Positions 46,013-51,015 of a stretch of DNA of 51,015 nucleotides are shown here, piece by piece. Under the pieces are notes generated by a model. It did not search any database. It saw only the letters and a program-made list of their open reading frames with translations, and was not told the DNA's origin. Source of the DNA: Rhodospirillaceae bacterium (GTDB taxonomy: Bacteria > Pseudomonadota > Alphaproteobacteria > UBA6615); the NCBI GenBank assembly GCA_018667335.1, contig JABIVD010000005.1:1-51015 (forward strand). Direction: 5' to 3'. Positions within the stretch are counted from its first letter, which is position 1, and each line of letters starts with the position of its first letter. Made by a program: the position numbers and the translations under genes.

Positions 46013-47203
46013 TCATTTGACGGCGCCAGCGGCGCGCAGTGCCGCGATCGTCGTGGCATCGAGCCCGAGCAGTTCCGAGAGAACCTCGTCGGTATGTTCT
46101 CCAAGCATCGGCGCGGGCGTGGAGATCGTTCCCTCCATCCCCGACATCTTGATCGGATTGCCGGGCAGGCGGACCTTGCCGACCTGCGGATGATCATATT
46201 CCACGATCATATCGCGCTCGGCGACCGGCGGCTCGGCGAAGACGTTGTCGAGGTTGTTGACCGGTGCGGCCGGAATGCCGTCGGCGCGGAACCGCTCCAT
46301 CCACGCGTCGACCGTTCGCCGCGAGAGGATGTCCTCGAGAATCGGGACCAGAGTGTCGCGGTTGGCAATCCGGTCGGGGTTTTTGGCGAAACGCGGGTCG
46401 GCCGCCAGTTCCGGCGCCTCGATCGCGTCGCACAGGCGCGTCCAGAACACCTCCTGGCGCGTCGCGATGACGAGATAGCCATCGGCGCATTCGAAGGCCT
46501 GCCACGGCACCGAATACATGTGCCCCGAGCCCGGCGGCTCGGCCAGTTCGCCCTTGGTCAGCCACATGGTGGCCATATAGCTGAGCAGGCTCAGCATGCC
46601 GTCGAACATGGACAGCTCGATGTAGCGGCCTTCGCCGGAGCGCTCGCGGTCGAACAGGGCCGCAAGGATCGCCTGCGACGAAAAAATACCGCCAGACAGA
46701 TCGGCGATGGGGATCCCGGTTCTCACCGGCGGGCGGCCCGGCTCGCCGGTGACCGCCATGTAGCCGGCATACGCTTGAATGATGATGTCGAGCGCCGGGG
46801 CATCCTTGTATTCTCCGCTCGCGCCGAAACCGGTGATCGAGCACTGAATGATATCGGGCTTGATCTCTTTCAGGGTCGAATAGTCGATCTTCAGCCGCTC
46901 GAGAACGCCGGGGCGAAAATTGTCGACGACGACATCGGCAGTCTCGACCAGGTCGTAGAAGATCTTGAGGCCTTCGTCGCTCTTCAGGTTGATGGAGATG
47001 CTTTGCTTGTTGCGGTTGAGCGTCAGGAACAGCGCGCTCTGTCCCTTGTAGGGGCCGACCGAGGGAATGCGGCCGATATCGCCTTCCGGGGTCTCGATCT
47101 TGATCACCTCGGCGCCGAGGTCGGAGAGCACGAGGCCGCCATAGGTGCCGGCGATGATCTGACCGAGTTCGAGAATGCGTACGCCTTCGAGCGGAAATCC
47201 CAT
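46013..47203 (-). CDS. CaiB/BaiF family CoA transferase
   Basis: A 396-residue class III CoA transferase. Seen: GVRILELGQIIAGTYGGLVLSDLG split at the AGTYGG loop, RNKQSISINLKS, and the catalytic-type aspartate D168 in IADLSGG; SMFDGMLSLLSYMA follows. Transfers CoA between acids, probably activating the substrate of the adjacent acyl-CoA dehydrogenase. Starts 4 bp after that gene. Substrate unknown. Confidence 0.93.
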   Translation of the reverse strand: MGFPLEGVRILELGQIIAGTYGGLVLSDLGAEVIKIETPEGDIGRIPSVGPYKGQSALFLTLNRNKQSISINLKSDEGLKIFYDLVETADVVVDNFRPGVLERLKIDYSTLKEIKPDIIQCSITGFGASGEYKDAPALDIIIQAYAGYMAVTGEPGRPPVRTGIPIADLSGGIFSSQAILAALFDRERSGEGRYIELSMFDGMLSLLSYMATMWLTKGELAEPPGSGHMYSVPWQAFECADGYLVIATRQEVFWTRLCDAIEAPELAADPRFAKNPDRIANRDTLVPILEDILSRRTVDAWMERFRADGIPAAPVNNLDNVFAEPPVAERDMIVEYDHPQVGKVRLPGNPIKMSGMEGTISTPAPMLGEHTDEVLSELLGLDATTIAALRAAGAVK

Positions 47204-47207
47204 GCTC

Positions 47208-48353
47208 TCAGAGTCCCAGGCTGCGGGCGATGATGTTGCGCTGGATTTCCGACGAACCCGCGCCGATCACCGCGAGGCGCGCGTCGCGGTAGAACCGCTG
47301 CATCGGGTACTCCATGCAATAGCCGTAGCCGCCGAAGATCTGCAAACCCATATCCGTCACCGCCTTGTAGGCCTCGCTGGTGTAGAGCTTGAGGATCGCC
47401 GCGTCATGGCGGGTCGGCTCGCCTTCGTCCATCGCCCAGGCGAAGCGGTAGAACAGCAGGCGCGAAATCTCGAGCATCATTTTCATATCGGCGAGCTTGT
47501 GGCTGATCGCCTGGAACTTGCCGATCGGACGGCCAAACTGTTCGCGGCTCTTGGCGTAGTCCAGCGCCAGCTCGAAGGCCGCCTGCGCCGTGCCGGTGCG
47601 GGCCGCCGACAGGCACAGGCGCTCGTACCACAGGCACGCATCGACCGACGTCCAGCCATTGTCGACCTCGCCGATCACCATATCGGCCGGCACTTCCACA
47701 TCGTTGTAGAAGACCTGCGTGGTGCCGATCGCGCGGTGGCCGAGCGTGTCGATCTTGCGCACCTCGATTCCCGGGAGCTTGGTATCAACCAGGAACATGG
47801 TAATGCCTTCCTGCTTGCGCTCGCGCTTGGAGGTGCGCGTGACGAGCAGGCAATAGTCGGAAATGTCCATGCCGGAGGTGAAGACCTTCTGGCCGTTGAT
47901 CAGGTAAGAACCGTTGCCGGTCGCCTCGGCGCGGGTTGTCAGCGCCGCGGCGTCCGAGCCCGACTCCGGCTCGGTCAATCCGAAGCAATAGGTGAGCTCG
48001 CCCTTGGCGATTTTCGGCAGGAATCGCTTTCTTTGCGCCTCGGTGCCGAGCGCCATGATCGCGTAGCCGCCATAGGTCATCGTGCGGAATACCCACATGG
48101 CAAGCTCTTCGGATTGGCGGCCGATCTCCTCGAGAAGGATCGCCAGATCGATGGCCGATCCACCGGCGCCGCCGTATTCGGTCGGAATGATCAATCCGAG
48201 CCAGCCCTGCTCCGCGAGCTTGTCGAAGGCCTCGCGTGGCGCGCGCCCTTCGACGTCGCATTTTTCCACATAGTCGGGCGGGCATACGGCTTCGAGGAGG
48301 TCGCGCGCATGACGGCGCAGGTCTTCCTGATCCTGAGTAAAGGAGAAATCCAT
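47208..48353 (-). CDS. acyl-CoA dehydrogenase
   Basis: A 381-residue FAD-dependent acyl-CoA dehydrogenase: MDFSFTQDQEDLRRHARDLL start, CFGLTEPESGSDAAAL flavin/substrate loop, NGQKVFTSG, and the C-terminal GGYGYCMEYPMQRFYRDAR and SSEIQRNIIARSLGL. ATG 48353 has AAAGGAG; longer frame upstream rejected. First gene of the acd-CoA transferase-MaoC operon. A 17-bp inverted repeat, a likely operator, lies 28 bp upstream. Confidence 0.94.
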   Translation of the reverse strand: MDFSFTQDQEDLRRHARDLLEAVCPPDYVEKCDVEGRAPREAFDKLAEQGWLGLIIPTEYGGAGGSAIDLAILLEEIGRQSEELAMWVFRTMTYGGYAIMALGTEAQRKRFLPKIAKGELTYCFGLTEPESGSDAAALTTRAEATGNGSYLINGQKVFTSGMDISDYCLLVTRTSKRERKQEGITMFLVDTKLPGIEVRKIDTLGHRAIGTTQVFYNDVEVPADMVIGEVDNGWTSVDACLWYERLCLSAARTGTAQAAFELALDYAKSREQFGRPIGKFQAISHKLADMKMMLEISRLLFYRFAWAMDEGEPTRHDAAILKLYTSEAYKAVTDMGLQIFGGYGYCMEYPMQRFYRDARLAVIGAGSSEIQRNIIARSLGL

Positions 48354-48380
48354 GACGGTGTCGGTCTCACTTCTTGTAAC

Positions 48381-48397
48381 TGATTGGTATGCAATCA
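48381..48397. promoter_or_regulatory. inverted repeat, candidate operator of the acyl-CoA dehydrogenase operon
   Basis: TGATTG-GTATG-CAATCA, perfect 6-bp arms with a 5-nt centre, 28 bp upstream of the acyl-CoA dehydrogenase start. Typical size for a GntR- or TetR-family site; no regulator gene is in the window. Confidence 0.45.
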
Positions 48398-48619
48398 ACC
48401 CTGAGGGCTGAGTTGGCGTCAAGCCTGCGAGACCTCGAGAAATGCCACGTCACGCCTTCGTCGAGGTCAAACCATATACATGTTGGGATTCACATACAGG
48501 GCCCAGAGACGGCATTGATTTGGCTCGGTCTCTTTAAGGCGTCCGCGTCGGGATGATTGGCGGGAGGCGGGAACAAAAATGGCCCGAATCCCGGCACTGC
48601 ATCGGCATTTCTGAAAGGC

Positions 48620-48657
48620 TGCCAGACCGCGGTCCGGATAAGAATCGCAGTCTGGCA
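48620..48657. repeat. 8-bp inverted repeat with 22-nt spacer
   Basis: TGCCAGAC (48620-48627) and GTCTGGCA (48650-48657), spacer containing CCGCGG. It sits 19 bp after the selenoprotein stop, so it may act as a 3' hairpin or terminator, but no T-run follows. Confidence 0.45.
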
Positions 48658-48675
48658 TCGCACATCAGCTTCCGA

Positions 48676-49338
48676 CTATTTGTCTCCGGCTTGAAACTCG
48701 ATCCGCTTTCCGGGCGGCTCGACCACCAGATGCAGCGCCTCCGCCATCCGGCCCGACATGTTCCACATGCCGCACAGGACCGTCAGTTCGACGATCTGCC
48801 GCGAGGTGTAATGCTCCTGCATCGCCTCGAATACGGCCCGGTTCTGTTTGGCGCGCAGGTTCGTTACCTCGTCTGCCCACCAGATCGCGGCCTTCTCCTT
48901 GTCTGAAAACAACTCGCTGTCACGCCAACCGTCGCCGGTCAGCAAATCGATTTGTGCGTCACTAATTCCTAGACCCCGACCGAGCTCTACGTTGTGACCC
49001 ACTCAATTGTTGCATTCGGTCAGGAGCGCCGTTTTGACGATCACGAGTTCCTCGATCTTGACCCAGTCCGGATCCTTCTTGAGGTAGTCGACCCGGATTT
49101 TCTGGTCGAGTTGCATCCAGCCCTCAACAGCGCCCGGCGCATGGCCCAGCATCTGGAGAAAGCGCGGGACCGTTCCCCACATTTCTTTCGACCATTCGTA
49201 TGCCGGCCCGAGTTCGGCCTGCAGGTCTTCCGGAATGTTCTCCGGATCGATGAACGGCACGCGGGGATCCGGGTGCGCCATCATCTCTTCGGTAATGCCC
49301 ATATCGGAGGCAAGACCCGTGTTGTGGTCGACTGCCAT
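48676..49338 (-). CDS. AhpD/carboxymuconolactone decarboxylase-like selenoprotein (CxxUxxH), copy 2
   Basis: Read through the in-frame UGA at 49003-49005, this is a complete 220-residue CMD-fold protein. The motif is C109-NN-U112-VG-H115, following KIEELVIVKTALLTE; cysteine homologues of this subfamily read C..CVGHN. Downstream are NVELGRGLGISDAQIDLL, LFSDKEKAAIWWADEVTNL and RQIVELTVLCGMWNMSGRM. ATG 49338 has a strong GGAAGGAG. It shares only the CMD core with copy 1, its N-terminus is longer, so they are distinct subfamilies. Divergent from the tripartite transporter genes. Substrate unknown. Confidence 0.9.
48970..48989 (-). promoter_or_regulatory. candidate bacterial SECIS hairpin, AhpD-like selenoprotein 2
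   Basis: mRNA UAGA-G-CUC - GGUC - GGG-G-UCUA: 7 pairs interrupted by one G-G mismatch, GGUC loop beginning 21 nt after the UGA. Confidence 0.7.
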
Positions 49339-49510
49339 ATGGTTTCTCCTTCCATAATCATTCATTGGAATGTGTCTAATTCACACAAAAAATACGTACT
49401 ATTGGCAGGCTAAAATGGACATGCCCCGACCACAAGACGCAGATTGTCACATCCGGCGCGACCGCATGCTGGCGCAGTCTTGCCGGAGTTGGCCATCCTG
49501 TTGGAGAGTG

Positions 49511-49521
49511 TGGTCAGACCA
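49511..49521. promoter_or_regulatory. TGGTC-A-GACCA palindrome, GntR-type operator candidate
   Basis: TGGTCAGACCA matches the TGGTNNGACCA-like core seen in FadR/PdhR-group operators. It lies between the selenoprotein 2 and tctC promoters. Confidence 0.4.
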
Positions 49522-49593
49522 TGCCGCCAGGCCGGGCTTACCTTCACATGTGCCGCCCAAACCGGGGCAGGGTCAGAATTCGAGAACAAAAAA

Positions 49594-49605
49594 TCTTATA
49601 TAAGA
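49594..49605. promoter_or_regulatory. TCTTATATAAGA palindrome upstream of tctC
   Basis: A perfect 12-bp AT-rich palindrome just upstream of the tctC promoter-like elements, plausible repressor or activator site (GntR FCD-type sites can look similar). Confidence 0.4.
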
Positions 49606-49617
49606 CATGGTCACAGC

Positions 49618-49646
49618 TTGACTGATCTCGAGCTTTATCACAGAAT
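49618..49646 (+). promoter_or_regulatory. candidate tctC promoter
   Basis: TTGACT (49618-49623), 17-bp spacer, CAGAAT (49641-49646); 5/6 and 4/6 matches to sigma-70 consensus, about 170 bp before the tctC start, leaving a long leader. Confidence 0.45.
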
Positions 49647-49816
49647 TTTTACTGACAGTCCGAATGGGGTATCGGGGAAATCTTCCCGAGTTTTCTCGTG
49701 TCACTGGTGCTGTCGCCCGCCGGCTGTTTTTTGGCTGTGCGGAATGGAAAGCGTAATCGAGCCGGGAAGAAAATCCCGACCGTCAGATAAAAATAAACCG
49801 CACGAGAGGAAACAAA

Positions 49817-50752
49817 ATGACGAAACAGCAGAAGAAACATGGCGGCAGAATTCTCGCCGCGGGCCTGGGCCTGCTGACGGCTGTCGCCGCATTCGGCACT
49901 GCCAGCGCCCAAAGCTTCCCCGACAAACCCATCACCTTCATCGTTCCCTATTCCCCGGGTGGCGGCTCCGATCAGATGGCGCGCCGGCTCCAGCCGGGCC
50001 TGGAAAAGGCCCTCGGCGTCGACGTCCGGATCGTCTACAAGACCGGCGGCGGCGGCGCTGTCGGGTTCAACGAGCTGTGGCGCTCGAAGGCCGATGGCTA
50101 CACCATCAGCAACGTGGTTGTTCCCAACGTCGTCATTTCGGCCCAGGGCAAGGACGTCGGCTTCAAGCCGGGTGAGTTCGCCTATATCGGCATGACGGTG
50201 CGCTCCGTCGGCGCGCTCATGGTGCCGAAGGGCAGCAAGTACGGCTCGCTGTCCGAGTTCGTGTCTGCCGCCAAGGCAAACCCGGGCAAGTTGACCGTCG
50301 CGGGCGTCGGCAGCACGGGTGGGCGCAACTTCGCTGAGCTCGCCAAGATTCTCGGCATCGAGACCACCTACGTGCCGGTGTCCGGCGGCGTCGGCAAAAT
50401 GATGCCGATGTTGCAGGGCAACCATGTGGATGCGGGCATGACGGCGTCCAATCACGCGGTGAAGCACAAAGCCACGGTGGACACGCTGGTCATCGCCGGC
50501 CCGAAATCCACCGCCGCACTTCCGGGCGTACCGAGTGAGCCCCAGTGGACCTACACCACGACATGGGGAATCATGGCGCCTCCGGGCACCCCGGCTGATC
50601 GTGTCGCGAAGCTCAACGACGCGCTCTACCAGGCGACAGCCGCCCCCAACGTCGTCAAGATCGTGACCGATCTCGGGTTGGTGCAGATGCGCCAGACGCC
50701 GGCCCAAGCCAAGGCCTATGTCGACGTGGCGATCAAGAAGTTCGCGCAGTAG
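49817..50752 (+). CDS. tctC: tripartite tricarboxylate transporter substrate-binding protein
   Basis: A 311-residue periplasmic binding protein of the Bug/TctC type. Signal peptide with core LGLLTAVAAFGTASAQ, then SFPDKPITFIVPYSPGGGSDQMAR split at the diagnostic PGGGSD loop that contacts carboxylates, and KANPGKLTVAGVGSTGGRN. The ligand is probably a carboxylic acid. ATG 49817 with GAGAGGAAAC. Its partner permease gene follows after 159 bp. Confidence 0.93.
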   Translation: MTKQQKKHGGRILAAGLGLLTAVAAFGTASAQSFPDKPITFIVPYSPGGGSDQMARRLQPGLEKALGVDVRIVYKTGGGGAVGFNELWRSKADGYTISNVVVPNVVISAQGKDVGFKPGEFAYIGMTVRSVGALMVPKGSKYGSLSEFVSAAKANPGKLTVAGVGSTGGRNFAELAKILGIETTYVPVSGGVGKMMPMLQGNHVDAGMTASNHAVKHKATVDTLVIAGPKSTAALPGVPSEPQWTYTTTWGIMAPPGTPADRVAKLNDALYQATAAPNVVKIVTDLGLVQMRQTPAQAKAYVDVAIKKFAQ

Positions 50753-50767
50753 CGGATTTCCAGGCTC

Positions 50768-50809
50768 CGGGCTGTCCTTGCATCCACACTCGGGTGACGG
50801 GACAGCCCG
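50768..50809 (+). other. long hairpin between tctC and tctA
   Basis: CGGGCTGTCC (50768-50777) and GGACAGCCCG (50800-50809) form a perfect 10-bp stem, with an inner 5-bp stem (50781-50785 with 50792-50796). No T-run follows, so it is probably a stabiliser or partial attenuator after the abundant binding-protein message. Confidence 0.6.
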
Positions 50810-50911
50810 TACGCTTGCACTTCATGATCACGTCTGTCCGCCGGCCAGGGGCCGGATGGGCAACACACATATAAACACCACACCTACAAACATAATGATG
50901 GGAATTGCGCG

Positions 50912-51015
50912 GTGATCGAAGGTCTCATGCAGACGCTCACCTGGTCGGTCATGTTCTGGCTGACGGTCGGCGTCATGATCGGCATGGTGGTGGGCACCCT
51001 CCCGGGCCTGACCGC
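50912..51015 (+). CDS. tctA: tripartite tricarboxylate transporter permease TctA family, 5' part
   Basis: Only the first 34 codons are in the window: GTG start, IEGLMQTLTWSVMFWLTVG, then IGMVVGTLPGLTA. The GTLPGLT motif is the hallmark of the TctA membrane subunit start. It follows tctC with no tctB in between; the small subunit may be encoded downstream or fused. Runs off the right edge. Confidence 0.75.
   Translation, partial: MIEGLMQTLTWSVMFWLTVGVMIGMVVGTLPGLT

Larger units (their letters stand above)
48354..48675. other. 322-bp intergenic region
   Basis: Between the acyl-CoA dehydrogenase start and the end of AhpD-like selenoprotein 2, both minus strand. Contains the candidate operator at 48381-48397 and an 8-bp-arm inverted repeat at 48620-48657. 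I see no credible gene. Confidence 0.6.
49339..49816. other. 478-bp divergent regulatory region
   Basis: Between selenoprotein 2 and tctC. It contains an 11-bp perfect palindrome (49511-49521), a 12-bp perfect palindrome (49594-49605) and a promoter-like pair (49618-49646). Short open frames here look non-coding. Confidence 0.6.

Noticed and set aside
49370-50175. Plus-strand ORFs across the divergent region into tctC
   Set aside because: No good start signal or recognisable domain, and the longer one overlaps tctC in another frame.

Overview
The window is GC-rich, densely packed bacterial chromosome with no insertion sequence, phage gene or CRISPR array that I can see. Gene content points to an alphaproteobacterium: a DUF1476 protein (ATP-synthase inhibitor zeta), a DUF1491 protein, separate purS/purQ/purL genes, a class II DAHP synthase, a perfect CtrA-type box, and many acyl-CoA, luciferase-like and carboxymuconolactone-decarboxylase-type genes. 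A free-living, possibly marine, metabolically versatile member is an inference only.

Main discovery: four genes are interrupted by one in-frame UGA exactly at a redox-active cysteine position, and all four read through cleanly. Two are tandem, exported peroxiredoxin/thioredoxin-like proteins with a UxxC motif (20439-21056 and 21164-21769, minus). Two are AhpD/carboxymuconolactone-decarboxylase-like proteins with a CxxUxxH motif (32621-33301 and 48676-49338, minus). In each, a hairpin with the same GGUC apical tetraloop begins its loop 20 or 21 nt after the UGA, as expected of a bacterial SECIS element. I therefore annotate four selenoproteins, which ordinary gene calling would show as eight truncated fragments. 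A cysteine paralogue of the AhpD-like pair is also present (36520-37119, CxxCxxH). No selA, selB, selC or selD gene is in the window; they must lie elsewhere in the genome if this reading is right.

Layout. 0-3.5 kb: a methyltransferase facing three tandem TauE/SafE permeases. 3.6-14.7 kb, plus strand: DUF805 protein, glutathione reductase, DAHP synthase, nicotinate phosphoribosyltransferase, a small membrane protein, NAD synthase, cysteinyl-tRNA synthetase, citramalate synthase and a DUF3179 protein. 14.7-20.4 kb: luciferase-like oxidoreductase and OsmC protein (minus), TrmJ and a class III cyclase (plus), an EamA exporter (minus), and rpsD with its own promoter and terminator. 20.4-23.5 kb: the tandem seleno-peroxiredoxins, a VOC protein and RarD. 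23.5-28.2 kb: minus-strand purC-purS-purQ-purL-bolA-grxD. 28.4-36 kb: a catabolic-looking assembly (cupin, two SDRs, quinone reductase, alpha/beta hydrolase, enoyl-CoA hydratase, first AhpD-like selenoprotein, tandem-barrel protein, VOC, NRDE). 36.1-43.9 kb: zeta inhibitor, cysteine CMD protein and hydrolase, DUF1330, DUF1491, purB, radC, map, sfsA, a lipoprotein and a CinA-type protein. 44-51 kb: a second luciferase-like oxidoreductase, tRNA-Leu(UAA), a MaoC/CoA-transferase/acyl-CoA dehydrogenase operon, the second AhpD-like selenoprotein, and a tripartite tricarboxylate transporter entering from tctC and running off the right edge in tctA.

Thiol redox is a recurring theme: glutathione reductase, CGFS glutaredoxin with BolA, OsmC, three AhpD-like proteins and two peroxiredoxin-like proteins. 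The selenoproteins fit that theme. Functional links beyond gene order are inference.
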